In this document: one piece after another, positions 56,101 to 64,000 of the stretch | Layout: every line of letters starts with the position of its first letter | Position numbering within the stretch: the first letter of the stretch is position 1 | Source: Fodinibius saliphilus | GTDB lineage: Bacteria > Bacteroidota > Rhodothermia > Balneolales > Balneolaceae | NCBI RefSeq assembly: GCF_005869845.1 | Contig: NZ_VAWF01000001.1 | Location: 310,001-374,000, forward strand | Reading direction: 5' to 3' | Length of the DNA stretch: 64,000 nt | Notes under the pieces: generated by a model | What the model was told of the DNA's origin: nothing | What the model saw: the letters and a program-made list of their open reading frames with translations, nothing else | Databases searched by the model: none | Position numbers and translations under genes: made by a program

Positions 56101-57020
56101 CCGGCTATTCATCTGAAGAAATTTTGGGCGGAACAATTGATATGTTGATCGGACCTGAAAATGATAGTACTGCCCGAAAGACAGTTGAGGATGCTCTTGA
56201 AAATTGGGAGCCTGTTGATGCTGAGTTTTTAAATTATAAGAAAAATGGGGAAGCCTTCTGGGTTCGAGTTTCCTTGTCACCGGTTAGAGATGAAGAAGGG
56301 TTATATAGCCACTGGATCTGTGTGGGACGTAATATTACGGATCGCCGAGAACGGGAGAACAAACTCCGCGATTCCCTAAATGAGAAAGAAATATTACTAA
56401 TGGAGATCCATCACCGGGTAAAAAATAATTTAGCGGTAGTCTCCGGAATGATGCAGTTGCAAGCCTATGAGGCTGAAGAAGAGGACCTTAAACAGAAACT
56501 ATTTGATAGTGTAGTTCGGATAAAAACTATGGGCTCTATTCATGAGTTACTTTATAAATCCGAAAGCTTTTCAAAACTTCATCTTGATAAGAATATTAAG
56601 CAACTAATTTCTGTAATTACAGAAACGTTTAAAACAACTACCGAGCTTGATCTACAGTTTAATATGGATGAGGTAACTCTTAATATTAACCAAGCTATTC
56701 CATGTTCTCTTATTGTAAATGAAGTTATCACAAATGTCCTAAAACATGCTTATAAGTCTGAAAAGAAAGGAGTTTTAAAAGTGGTGCTCAAAGAAAATAA
56801 TGACAGTCTATACCTTAGTATTGAAGACAGTGGTAGGGGGCTTCCCAAAGATTTTACTACAAATACCAATGGTAGTTCGCTGGGAGTGAAACTTATTGAA
56901 ACACTCTCTAACCAGCTTGAGGCAAAATATACCTATGAATCGACAGAAACCGGGACACTTTTTACACTTACTTTTGAGAAAACAGAAATGAAGGGAATTG
57001 GAAGTGCACACCTGGCATAA
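53184..57020 (+). CDS. Multi-PAS/GAF HisKA_2 sensor histidine kinase with degenerate receiver
   Basis: Cytosolic sensor kinase of 1278 aa with no TM segment. The order is a receiver-like domain (1-125), PAS (about 135-260), GAF (about 270-425), then five further PAS/PAC units (about 435-550, 555-675, 680-800, 805-930, 935-1065). HisKA_2 follows with EIHHRVKNNLAVVSGMMQLQ (phospho-His1077), then HATPase_c (about 1150-1270; VNEVITNVLKHAY, EDSGRGLPKDF, ETGTLFTLTF). The receiver has Glu57 where the phosphoacceptor Asp is expected and lacks the N-terminal acidic pair. WVRV/PAC-type repeats (ITERKK, ITDRRE) are clear. No response regulator is adjacent. The kinase core is close to that of the OB-fold kinase at 31.6-33.1 kb. 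Confidence 0.9.
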   Translation: MHNPYRLLLMSNNGDEAEYVIALLENLDLQITFEVIAKKKQLLEKINSFQPDLIVSENKLSGFLGVDAFHLIREEQPDLPFILIGDSIDEEKVLDLMLEGLSDFVRRHNLERLLPAVKREIQNYRKHKKKEEQLSHSLDRYQALVQSVDGIVWEADADTFEFTYVSPQSEQILGYAPEEWYESKYFWKNHIHPEDQEKAITYCHNKTKQGEDHSFEYRMFTSEGREVWLRDYVTVIKKEGRSAILRGLMVDITEQKYLSEIDQLENRLSNMIIESGTSLQEILDFFVDHLEEIFPQMIPSIVKVEDGRLHRWSSSSRLSDRYLDAIDGLEIGPDVGSCGRAASLKEKVIVPNIGNDSYWEAFHDIAEKSGLQACWSQPLIDSTGEVIGTFGIYYAEPKQPTLLEEKVINRARNILQVLIENKRSEKELKQKQKLLDEAYQLADIGHWELNLKKEQLFWSESIKKIHEVPSDYTPDLDNAIQFYKEGSNREAITRAVENSIETGEGFDLELEIITKKGNPRWVRAVGETEFRDGQCHKIYGSTQEITERKKVELKLRDTRQKLKDIVEHSTNMFYRHDPNHVLSYVSPQSEEFLGYKPEQAKKRWTKFVTDHPINEKGFKKTQKAIDTGESQPPFELQLVKGNGEKIWVQVNEAPIVEDGETIAIVGSLTDITERKEYEEQLEQLSLVAAKTTDIIVITDADANITWANDAFEELMEYSPEEYLGANPTDLLHGPETDQETSRRIVDAVEAAESVQDVIVNYSQTGKKYWLDVTIDPIFNAQGECERIISVEKDVTEQVERKRKLQESVERYDIVSKATSDTIWDFDLEENINRYSRNLETMFGYGKTEVTNPKKWWKDKIHPEDYPRVIEQIEQALESKKDRFQMEYRFKAYDGVYKFIYDRAFIVSDDDGNPVRMIGAMQDVTQQKAEKKWLKLFESAVSNTTESVAILQGEPTDGVGRKILYVNNAFKKMTGYSSEEILGGTIDMLIGPENDSTARKTVEDALENWEPVDAEFLNYKKNGEAFWVRVSLSPVRDEEGLYSHWICVGRNITDRRERENKLRDSLNEKEILLMEIHHRVKNNLAVVSGMMQLQAYEAEEEDLKQKLFDSVVRIKTMGSIHELLYKSESFSKLHLDKNIKQLISVITETFKTTTELDLQFNMDEVTLNINQAIPCSLIVNEVITNVLKHAYKSEKKGVLKVVLKENNDSLYLSIEDSGRGLPKDFTTNTNGSSLGVKLIETLSNQLEAKYTYESTETGTLFTLTFEKTEMKGIGSAHLA

Positions 57021-57170
57021 TAATTATTTTTTGTCAAAATTATGCAGGTGAATTCTGTACTTTTTGTAGCTCACTAAATCAATAGTTACTTTAGCCCGAG
57101 AAGAGAAGTATAAGAATATCGTATTTCTCTCGTTTCATCTATTTAAATCGCTAAATAATTATCTTTACTA

Positions 57171-57410
57171 ATGGCTACAAAGCAGCGCAAAAATAATAGA
57201 ATGATTTTTAGTTCTTGGAATTATAAAGTGTTAGCGCTGGGAATACTGTTGGTTATTGCGGGATTTTCAGCAATGTATATCGAAAATGAAGTTAATGGGT
57301 TTATCTCTCTTTATATTTCTCCCATCGTTATCATGACCGGATATATAACAGTTATTGTTTCTATTATGAAGCATGATGATGAAACAGGCAAAGCCTCCGA
57401 AGAATCTTAA
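57171..57410 (+). CDS. DUF3098 small membrane protein
   Basis: Small protein of 79 aa with two TM helices (about 19-38, VLALGILLVIAGFSAMYI, and 48-68, LYISPIVIMTGYITVIVSI) and charged ends. It matches DUF3098, a Bacteroidota-specific family often found in cell-division/envelope gene sets; its function is unknown. It overlaps the following DUF92 ORF by 38 bases if the first ATG of that gene is used. The three genes to 59.5 kb probably form one transcript. Confidence 0.8.
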   Translation: MATKQRKNNRMIFSSWNYKVLALGILLVIAGFSAMYIENEVNGFISLYISPIVIMTGYITVIVSIMKHDDETGKASEES

Positions 57411-58230
57411 TACCACGCTTGTGGATCGTAAACTAAATGCATTATTCTGTTTTTTTTTAGTGTTGATCTTTATATCAGCAGCTGAGGTTCAACAGCAATG
57501 GCATGTCATATTAGGGCTGTTGTTGGCTACAGCTTTTTCATTTCTGGCTTTTTTGATCCAACGGTTGACTCTTGATGGAATGTTCGCAGCAATTGTGGTA
57601 GGAGTATTTGTCCTCGGCTTTGGAGGATGGTCTACTGCAGGGATACTACTTATTTTTTTTATAAGTAGCATTACGCTATCTAAAAACACAAAAAAGCTGC
57701 AGGCAGATCTTCCTAAACGTATTCGGCGCAGCGGAAATCAAGTTTGGGCTAATGGATTTTGGCTCGTGATATCACTGATTTTGTATGTCATATTTGATTC
57801 TCAGCTTTTTATAGTAGCAGCAGTGGGAACAATAGCTACAGCTACTGCGGATACCTGGAGTACTGAGATAGGAACAAGAGCAGATAATAGCACTTATCTC
57901 ATTACCAATTTTAGGAAGGTATCGATAGGTACCGATGGAGGAGTAAGTATTAAAGGTACCATTGCAGGGTTACTGGGAAGTGCACTTATCGCTGCTATAT
58001 CTATTTACGTTTTTTCATTACAATTGGCCCTATTTATCTGCATATTTGCAGCAGGATTTTTAGGATCTGTCGCTGATTCTTATTTTGGTGCGATTTTTCA
58101 ACGTAATAACAGTTCAGTAACGCTTCCGGTTATAAATCAAACAATTCCTATTACTAATAATATTGTTAATGGAATTTCTACTGGAATTGGAGGGGTACTG
58201 GCCGCAATCTTAAAATTGATAGTTATATGA
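57373..58230 (+). CDS. DUF92 family integral membrane protein
   Basis: Membrane protein of up to 285 aa with about seven TM helices, matching DUF92 (TIGR00297), the family that includes plant phytyl-phosphate kinase VTE6. Motifs include RLTLDGMFAAIVVGVFVLGFGG, TATADTWSTEIGTRAD, GTDGGVSIKGTIAGLLGS and GFLGSVADSYFGAIFQ. These polar residues inside helices suggest a CDP-alcohol or lipid-phosphate kinase activity, not proven here. Starts: a run of ATGs at 57373 overlaps DUF3098 by 38 bases, while GTG 57421 would avoid overlap and lose 16 residues. The stop overlaps the symporter start by four bases. Confidence 0.83.
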   Translation: MMMKQAKPPKNLNTTLVDRKLNALFCFFLVLIFISAAEVQQQWHVILGLLLATAFSFLAFLIQRLTLDGMFAAIVVGVFVLGFGGWSTAGILLIFFISSITLSKNTKKLQADLPKRIRRSGNQVWANGFWLVISLILYVIFDSQLFIVAAVGTIATATADTWSTEIGTRADNSTYLITNFRKVSIGTDGGVSIKGTIAGLLGSALIAAISIYVFSLQLALFICIFAAGFLGSVADSYFGAIFQRNNSSVTLPVINQTIPITNNIVNGISTGIGGVLAAILKLIVI

Positions 58231-59540
58231 AGAAGTGGTACAAGCAATTACACTGGCAAATTATCATTGGTTTGGTGTTGGGGTTAATATGGGGACTCAT
58301 AGCCAGTATAACTGGTTACACAGCCTTCACTATCGATTATATCCAGCCTATCGGCACCATATTTATAAATTTGTTGAAGCTGATTGCTGTTCCACTCGTT
58401 TTAGCTTCGCTTATTGTTGGGGTAACAAACCTCAATGATGTCACAAAACTATCTCGGATGGGAGGTAAGACCATCGGGATCTACTTGGTGACAACTATTT
58501 TTGCTATTACTATTGGGTTAACGGTGGTTAATATTATTCAGCCGGGTGATTTTTTGCCAACTGAAACACAAGACCAATTGATGTCCAGTTACGAAGGTAA
58601 TATTGAAGGGTCGGCTCAATCGGCAAAAGAAGTGATGGAGCGCAGTCCAATGACCTTTTTTGTGGATATCGTTCCCCAAAACTTTTTCAAGGCTGCCGCT
58701 GATAATGGCAATATGTTGCAAGTCGTCTTTGTAGCAATTTTGCTGGGGATAGGTCTCATCCAAATTCCCTCAGATAAAAGTAAATCGTTAATTAACTTTT
58801 TTGACTCCCTTAATGAGGTGATCATCAAGATTGTAGATTTGGTGATGAAAATAGCCCCTTATGGAGTTTTTGCCCTAATGGCAGGGGTTATTGTAGATTT
58901 AGCCGGGGATGATATCGGGCAAGCCCTGAACCTTTTAGGGGCATTGGGATGGTATTGTGTAGCTGTGTTGGTAGGTCTATTATTACATCTCTTTTTAGTG
59001 TATTCAAGTTTGTTCAAAATTTTCAGCAAGATGAAGCTGACAGATTTTTTCAAAGCTATTCGCCCGGCTATGTTACTTGGATTTAGTACCAGCTCGAGCT
59101 CAGCAACCTTGCCGGTAACAATGGAGCGGGTAGAAAAGAACGTGGGAGTGGACGAAGAAGTTGCCAGTTTCGTATTGCCTATAGGTGCAACTATTAATAT
59201 GGATGGTACTAGTCTGTACCAAGCCGTAGCAGCAGTATTTATTGCTCAAGCATTGGGGCTCGATCTTGGTATTGGGCAACAACTTACCATTGTGATAACT
59301 GCTACTCTTGCTTCCATAGGATCGGCAGGGGTGCCCGGTGCGGGAATTATTATGCTCGTAATTGTGCTTCAAGCTATTCAAGTTCCGGTCGAAGGAATTG
59401 CTCTTATCCTGGGTGTTGATCGAATTCTGGATATGTGCCGTACCGCGGTAAATATTACAGGAGATGCTGCTGTTTCTGTTGCAGTAGCCCATACCGAAGG
59501 ACTACTTGGTGAGATGCACCTTGAAGATGATGACGAGTAG
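58227..59540 (+). CDS. Dicarboxylate/amino acid:cation symporter (DAACS family)
   Basis: Secondary transporter of 437 aa importing C4-dicarboxylates or glutamate/aspartate with Na or H. Eight TM helices and two hairpins are expected. Visible signatures are the serine-rich GFSTSSSSATLPVT (hairpin 1), NMDGTSLYQAVAAVFIAQALG (TM7, Na-binding NMDGT), SIGSAGVPGAGIIML (hairpin 2) and ILDMCRTAVNITGDAAVSVAVA (TM8, with the substrate-binding Asp, Arg and Asn positions). The Arg in DMCRTAVN favours acidic substrates. Start overlaps DUF92 stop by four bases, so it is coupled to it. Confidence 0.93.
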   Translation: MKKWYKQLHWQIIIGLVLGLIWGLIASITGYTAFTIDYIQPIGTIFINLLKLIAVPLVLASLIVGVTNLNDVTKLSRMGGKTIGIYLVTTIFAITIGLTVVNIIQPGDFLPTETQDQLMSSYEGNIEGSAQSAKEVMERSPMTFFVDIVPQNFFKAAADNGNMLQVVFVAILLGIGLIQIPSDKSKSLINFFDSLNEVIIKIVDLVMKIAPYGVFALMAGVIVDLAGDDIGQALNLLGALGWYCVAVLVGLLLHLFLVYSSLFKIFSKMKLTDFFKAIRPAMLLGFSTSSSSATLPVTMERVEKNVGVDEEVASFVLPIGATINMDGTSLYQAVAAVFIAQALGLDLGIGQQLTIVITATLASIGSAGVPGAGIIMLVIVLQAIQVPVEGIALILGVDRILDMCRTAVNITGDAAVSVAVAHTEGLLGEMHLEDDDE

Positions 59541-59590
59541 TTTGGTAAACTCGTACCGGGGCGTTTCTAAAGCTATAAATTATTTGTCCT

Positions 59591-60481
59591 ATGAAATGTA
59601 CGATTTCGATATTTTTAATGATATTCATGGGTTCCGTTTCGGGAGCCCATGCTTCATTTTATACCCCTTCCTATGATACAACGAACTATGAAAACGAACT
59701 CGAAAAGGGAATAGAAGCTTTTTATCAAACAGATTGGGATCGGGCAGAAACAATATTTGATAAGCTGCAGCAAAAAAATCCCAAGGATTCACGAGCCTAC
59801 TTCTTTTCTTCAATGATCCCTTTTTGGACCTATTATTTTGGGGATACCTCTGAACAGGCAGCAAATCTTTTTTTAAAACGTTCAGAGCAAGCAATTCGTG
59901 TAAGCCGTAATCAATTAAAACAACATCCCCGGGATACCACGATGGTTCTTATGTTAAGTGGATTATATGGGTATCGCAGTTTGGTAGCAGCCAGCCAAGA
60001 AGAGTATCGGACTGCTATTGAAAGTGGAATGACTGGTTTTAAATACACACGGCAACTGTTAATGTTAGATGCGGATGATCCTAGGGCTCTTATTGGCAAA
60101 GGAATGTTTTATTATATGGTGGGCAGTGTCCCCAATGGCTTAAAATGGGTAACCAATATGATTGGATTCTCAGGAGACACTGAAGCAGGGTTTTCTGCTT
60201 TAAAGAAGGCGGCGACCTCTGATAGTTATGTGAGTAATGACGCCAAAATGATTTTAGCCTATCTCTACAAAAAAGAAGAGCAACCCCAGAAAGCGTTACC
60301 ATATCTAGAAAAGCTGGTAAGCAAGTATCCCAAAAATATCATATTCCAGTTTAATCTTGCTGAGATCCTCGAAAAATGCGGATATTCACAAAAAGCCAGA
60401 AAAAGGTATCAAAAAGTGATGTCTATGAATGCTATACATCTCGAATCATTAAGACAGGAGAGTCACCGTCGGCTGCAATAA
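59591..60481 (+). CDS. Exported TPR protein
   Basis: Protein of 296 aa with a signal peptide (1-21, ending AHA) and TPR-like helical pairs: NELEKGIEAFYQTDWDRAETIFDKLQQKNPKD, MILAYLYKKEEQPQKALPYLEKLVSKYPK and FNLAEILEKCGYSQKARKRYQKVMS. The middle part (90-200) is helical with a TPR-like pattern but more divergent. Its role is unknown, probably a periplasmic protein-interaction scaffold. It begins 50 bases after the symporter gene, so read-through is possible. Confidence 0.8.
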   Translation: MKCTISIFLMIFMGSVSGAHASFYTPSYDTTNYENELEKGIEAFYQTDWDRAETIFDKLQQKNPKDSRAYFFSSMIPFWTYYFGDTSEQAANLFLKRSEQAIRVSRNQLKQHPRDTTMVLMLSGLYGYRSLVAASQEEYRTAIESGMTGFKYTRQLLMLDADDPRALIGKGMFYYMVGSVPNGLKWVTNMIGFSGDTEAGFSALKKAATSDSYVSNDAKMILAYLYKKEEQPQKALPYLEKLVSKYPKNIIFQFNLAEILEKCGYSQKARKRYQKVMSMNAIHLESLRQESHRRLQ

Positions 60482-60597
60482 TTTGAATCTTTTTGACATT
60501 TTTTTCATTCACATATTAATACTCATATAATTGAAAATTATGGTAAAATACTATTAATTATATGAAAGGTTAGTTAATCAAAATTGACTAAATTTGG

Positions 60598-63594
60598 ATG
60601 GCCCTAAAGCTACTGTGTAAAAAGATTTTTAAGACCTGTTTTTTCTTAGTTTTCCTTTTTGGGAGCTTTGCACAGATAAGCTATGGCCAGTCGTTATCAT
60701 CGGGTGATATCGCCTTTACTGGATTCAAGGTTGAAGACTCTGACGGCTTTGCAGTGGTTTTTTTTGAAAGCGTAGCTGGGGAACAGGAAATTCACTTCAG
60801 TGAAGGACCTTGGTTAGGAAATTCATTTGGTAATGAAGCGGGTAATTTTACTTGGAATTCTCCCGCTGGGGGTATTTCAGCAGGAACAGTCCTTTCTTTT
60901 CGTGATCTGAATAGTACTCCTTCTGTGAATATTGGTTCTATCACTGATGCTACTAAAATAAACTTATTAGGATCTGGTAGCGTTATTTTCGCATATACCG
61001 GTACTGATAAGGACACCCCTAATACTCCAATGCTTGGAGCAATTTCTAATTCAATTGATCATTACAATGGTACTCAAGGGACGTTGTCAGGAACTGGATT
61101 AACACAAAACGTTGATGCCATACTGTTAAATGCTGTCACTGGTGGCCAACAGTTTGGTGGAGATCGAAGTAGAAATACAAAAAGTGGATATAGAAAAAAG
61201 CTCAATAAAGATGGCAAATGGGAGGAAGCCGATGGAAGTAGTAACCAAGCTTCAAAAGTTTTTCCTTTTGATACTGAATCTTTTAGGATAGTATCTGCTC
61301 CAACAGTAGCTTTTTCTTCTGCTAAACTAACTAGTACCGAGGGTAGTACTATTTTACTAATTGTTAAACTCTTAGAATCTACTGCTAGCCCGGTAGATGT
61401 TGATATCAGCTTTTTGAGTGATGTGAGTACTGCCAGTTCAGCTGATCTGGATAACTACACCAACACAAAGGTAAGTTTTGGTTCTGGGGCTGTAGATGGT
61501 ACCAAACAGGGGGTGTCGATAACACTGTCGGAGGACAATAACTTTGAAGGAGATGAAAAAGCAGTATTTGGTCTTCGTAATAATACTTCCGGTTCACTTG
61601 TAAAACCAGACGTAATGACGTTGACAATTGCTGATAATGATTCTCCCAAAATTGTAATCAATGAGTTTTTAGCGGATCCTACTGCAGGGAGTGACGGAGA
61701 TGCCAACGGAGACGGTATCAGAGATGGAGTTGATGATGAATTTATTGAGATTATTAATTCTGAAACCAAAGAAATTGACATTTCCGGTTGGCAGTTATCT
61801 AATGATGGGGGAAATAACATAACCTATACCTTTCCTGAGGGTACGATATTACCGGCAGGCAGGGCCATTGTAGTTTTTGGCGGGGGATCTCCATCGGGAC
61901 AGTTTGGAAGTGCCTTTGTACATACTGCATCTAACTTGAGTTTAACAAATAGTTATGGACAGGTTACTCTCTTAGATAAATCCGGGACTGTTGTTGATAA
62001 TATTGCATATGAAAAAGAAACAGAAAATGGTCAATCTATAACACGTGCTCCAGATGAGACTGGGGAGGGTATTCCACATTCGCAAGTATCAGATAGTAAT
62101 GGCGAGTTGTTTTCGCCAGGAACAAAAGTAGATGGCAGTTCTTTTACTAGTGGACATGTAGTAGCACTTCGTGGAAATGAAGGGTGGCGCATGATATCAT
62201 CGCCCGGTCAAGGAACTACTTTCGAAGATTTGATTGGAGATCTATGGGTGCAAGGCTTTAGTGGTTCTGATGAACTTTCGGGTACAGGAAGCATATTCTC
62301 TTGGTCGGAGAAGAATGGAGGAGCATTTGCGACGCCATCCAGTATGTCATCATCGTTGGAAGTCGGTAAAGGATATATCGTATATGTTTTTGAAGATGAT
62401 GAATTAAATACTTCTGGTATACAAGGAGGGTTTCCAAAATTTATCAGCTCAGATAATATTGATAATAATAGAACTGTAAATGTTCCAGTTTCAGCACATG
62501 ACGCTGATGAGCAAAATGGTATCGATGGGAATGAAGGCTGGAACTTATTGGGCAATCCATTTGGGACGGATATTTCAGTAGATGCTCTTTTTTCGGCCTT
62601 GGAAGCAGCTGGAATGGTAAATACAAATATTTATGTCTGGGATAATAATAAGTCTGGGGGTGCAGATTATGTTGAATTGTCAAAAGGGGATGGTGAACGA
62701 TTAGCTCCATACCAAGCTTTTTGGGTTCGCTATATGCAAGATGGTATTGATACAGAAGTAATCTTGGACAAAGATAATCTTATGCCCAATGGTAGCACAA
62801 ATTATTATAAAAAAGAATCTGAAGATTCATTTCAGTTTGGGCTGGAGCTACATGGAACAGAGAAATTTGATACCTATCATTTAGAATTTAATGATCTAGG
62901 GGCAATTGACTCGGACCGTTTTGATGGTTATCACTTATTTTCGTTAGATCCGAGTTCTATTAATTTCTATAGTATGTTAAATAGTAATCGTCTTCAAAAA
63001 AACGTGCTTCCTCGTAGTTTAGATGCGAATCTGAATATTCCATTATATTTCGAGGCTGGTAGCAGAGAAAAGCTTATACTGCGTTGGAAAAAACTAAAAG
63101 GGGTGCCAGAAGATTGGGAGTTTATTCTGGTTGATGAAATGGAAAACCGTGAAATCAATCTTCGAACAACGAATACGTATGAGTTTACAAACTATAATGT
63201 TGGAGATGCACAAAAAATCAATCAAAAAGAGAAACTATTAAATAAAGGAAAGGTAAAATCTGAATCTGATGCTCGGTTTACACTGAAAGTTCAACCTAAT
63301 TCACAGGGGTTATCTTCAGGCGAAATGCCGAATTCTGCAAAATTGAACCCCAACTATCCCAATCCATTTAACCCCACTACTACTATATCATATGAATTGA
63401 CAAAAGATGCAGAAGTTACACTAACCGTTTGGAATATGATTGGTCAGAAAGTGGCTACCCTTATTGATGGTCCCGCAGAAGCGGGTAGAAATGAAGTAAG
63501 CTGGAATGCCAGTAGCATGCCAAGTGGTATATATATTGCCCGTTTTGAAGTTGGAGGGAAGGTTTATACCCGTAAGATGACGCTGATAAAATAA
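60598..63594 (+). CDS. T9SS-exported protein with Calx-beta-like, lamin-tail and sorting domains
   Basis: Extracellular protein of 998 aa. A signal peptide (1-30) precedes a beta-rich region (35-230; GDIAFTGFKVEDSDGFAVVFFE) like those at the front of surface endonuclease/lamin-tail proteins. A Calx-beta-like domain (about 234-348; ending MTLTIADNDSP) comes next, then a lamin-tail domain (350-475; IVINEFLADP, DDEFIEIINSETKEIDISGWQLSNDGG). A long beta region follows (about 520-890). The type A T9SS C-terminal domain (about 905-998) has NPNYPNPFNPTTTISYEL, GQKVATL and SGIYIARFEVGGKVYTRKMTLIK. It is thus secreted and cell-surface-attached. No nuclease or catalytic domain is evident; substrate or adhesion target is unknown. 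Confidence 0.85.
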   Translation: MALKLLCKKIFKTCFFLVFLFGSFAQISYGQSLSSGDIAFTGFKVEDSDGFAVVFFESVAGEQEIHFSEGPWLGNSFGNEAGNFTWNSPAGGISAGTVLSFRDLNSTPSVNIGSITDATKINLLGSGSVIFAYTGTDKDTPNTPMLGAISNSIDHYNGTQGTLSGTGLTQNVDAILLNAVTGGQQFGGDRSRNTKSGYRKKLNKDGKWEEADGSSNQASKVFPFDTESFRIVSAPTVAFSSAKLTSTEGSTILLIVKLLESTASPVDVDISFLSDVSTASSADLDNYTNTKVSFGSGAVDGTKQGVSITLSEDNNFEGDEKAVFGLRNNTSGSLVKPDVMTLTIADNDSPKIVINEFLADPTAGSDGDANGDGIRDGVDDEFIEIINSETKEIDISGWQLSNDGGNNITYTFPEGTILPAGRAIVVFGGGSPSGQFGSAFVHTASNLSLTNSYGQVTLLDKSGTVVDNIAYEKETENGQSITRAPDETGEGIPHSQVSDSNGELFSPGTKVDGSSFTSGHVVALRGNEGWRMISSPGQGTTFEDLIGDLWVQGFSGSDELSGTGSIFSWSEKNGGAFATPSSMSSSLEVGKGYIVYVFEDDELNTSGIQGGFPKFISSDNIDNNRTVNVPVSAHDADEQNGIDGNEGWNLLGNPFGTDISVDALFSALEAAGMVNTNIYVWDNNKSGGADYVELSKGDGERLAPYQAFWVRYMQDGIDTEVILDKDNLMPNGSTNYYKKESEDSFQFGLELHGTEKFDTYHLEFNDLGAIDSDRFDGYHLFSLDPSSINFYSMLNSNRLQKNVLPRSLDANLNIPLYFEAGSREKLILRWKKLKGVPEDWEFILVDEMENREINLRTTNTYEFTNYNVGDAQKINQKEKLLNKGKVKSESDARFTLKVQPNSQGLSSGEMPNSAKLNPNYPNPFNPTTTISYELTKDAEVTLTVWNMIGQKVATLIDGPAEAGRNEVSWNASSMPSGIYIARFEVGGKVYTRKMTLIK

Positions 63595-63924
63595 AGTGCA
63601 GTGAATATTTATAAAGTGGGAATCAAACCTATGGAAAGGTTGTTGAGCACTACGGTTTGATATTTATTTATAAAAGGTATGCATTGTTTTTGTTGTTAAT
63701 TTTTTCTTTGTTCAGCATTGCCGGATAGGTCAACGTAGATATCTATTGTTGTTTTAAAGGAATCTTTTTATAGTATCAGATGGTATATTTTGAGAATTAA
63801 AGGACATTCAGGAATAGTCTTTCAGATCCGTCTTAGTTTGTATATTTTAGTTCATCGTTAATTAATCCAATATTCGAAGCACTACTTAAATCTCAATAAA
63901 TACGGAGTATTTCTTTTAACAAAA
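63595..63924. other. Intergenic region after T9SS protein
   Basis: No gene in 330 bases. ATCAAACC (63622-63629) and GGTTTGAT (63654-63661) form 8-bp arms with a 24-base loop followed by TTTATTTAT, which could be a weak terminator. No clear promoter motif for the next gene. Confidence 0.4.
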
Positions 63925-64000
63925 ATGCAATATAAAAATATACAGGGACTTGAGGTTCCGGAGATCGGGCTCGGGACCTATAAGCTACACGACAGAGAGT
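63925..64000 (+). CDS. Aldo/keto reductase, N-terminal fragment (cut by window edge)
   Basis: The reading frame opens at ATG 63925 and encodes MQYKNIQGLEVPEIGLGTYK and a few more residues before the window ends. The pattern E-x-P-x-I-G-L-G-T-Y/W is the usual N-terminal strand of aldo/keto reductases, which reduce carbonyl compounds with NADPH. Only about 25 codons are present, so specificity and completeness cannot be judged. Confidence 0.65.
   Translation, partial: MQYKNIQGLEVPEIGLGTYKLHDRE

Overview
This window looks like ordinary chromosome from a Balneolota/Rhodothermota-type bacterium, in the wider Bacteroidota group. The evidence is moderate-to-low GC, a type IX secretion C-terminal domain of the 'NYPNPFNPTT' kind, a gldE-like gene next to ssb, a TonB receptor/DUF4374/PepSY uptake operon, DUF3098 and DUF92 genes, and several upstream TAnnTTTG octamers, the -7 element of Bacteroidota promoters. 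I see no rRNA, tRNA, CRISPR array, integrase, transposase or phage gene. About 40 protein genes fill most of the sequence. One gene (aldo/keto reductase) runs off the right edge, and pgk starts 30 bases from the left edge.

Layout. 0-8.3 kb: pgk, an AidB-like acyl-CoA dehydrogenase, a DUF2207 membrane protein and an exported S9 peptidase with an unusual FGE-sulfatase-like tail. 8.4-21.2 kb, all on the plus strand: ssb, gldE-like, murB, a two-nuclease-domain DUF2779 protein, an M48 lipoprotein protease, purB, a LuxE/LuxC pair and ppsA. 21.3-26.4 kb, minus: a large exported BNR-propeller protein, a cupin and glutaminase. 26.7-31.6 kb, plus: a metal/siderophore uptake operon preceded by two TTTAG...CTAAA palindromes. 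31.6-38.6 kb: a histidine kinase with an exported OB-fold-like sensor, a DUF4382 lipoprotein, an M3 peptidase, a PQQ-type propeller and a ClbS/DfsB-like protein. 39-45 kb, plus: Na/Pi cotransporter, leuS and a Na/Ca exchanger-like protein. 45.1-52.9 kb, minus: GH3-like, citrate synthase, mazG, then a tightly overlapped maf-TPR-secreted protein operon. 53-64 kb, plus: a multi-PAS kinase, DUF3098-DUF92-dicarboxylate symporter, a TPR protein, a T9SS-exported lamin-tail protein and the partial aldo/keto reductase.

How it fits together. Central metabolism (pgk, ppsA, citrate synthase, purB, glutaminase), cell wall (murB), translation (leuS), replication (ssb) and nucleotide house-cleaning (maf, mazG) are mixed with a peptide-scavenging set (S9, M3, M48 proteases), iron or metallophore uptake, and two orphan HisKA_2 sensor kinases with closely similar catalytic cores. 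This suits a heterotroph feeding on proteinaceous material.

No clear new defence or mobile system is visible. The best candidates for a second look are the DUF2779 protein (predicted Fe-S PD-(D/E)xK nuclease fused to a DEDDy exonuclease), the OB-fold sensor kinase, the S9-FGE fusion, the degenerate receiver of the multi-PAS kinase, the paired metal-box palindromes and several perfect inverted repeats in intergenic DNA.
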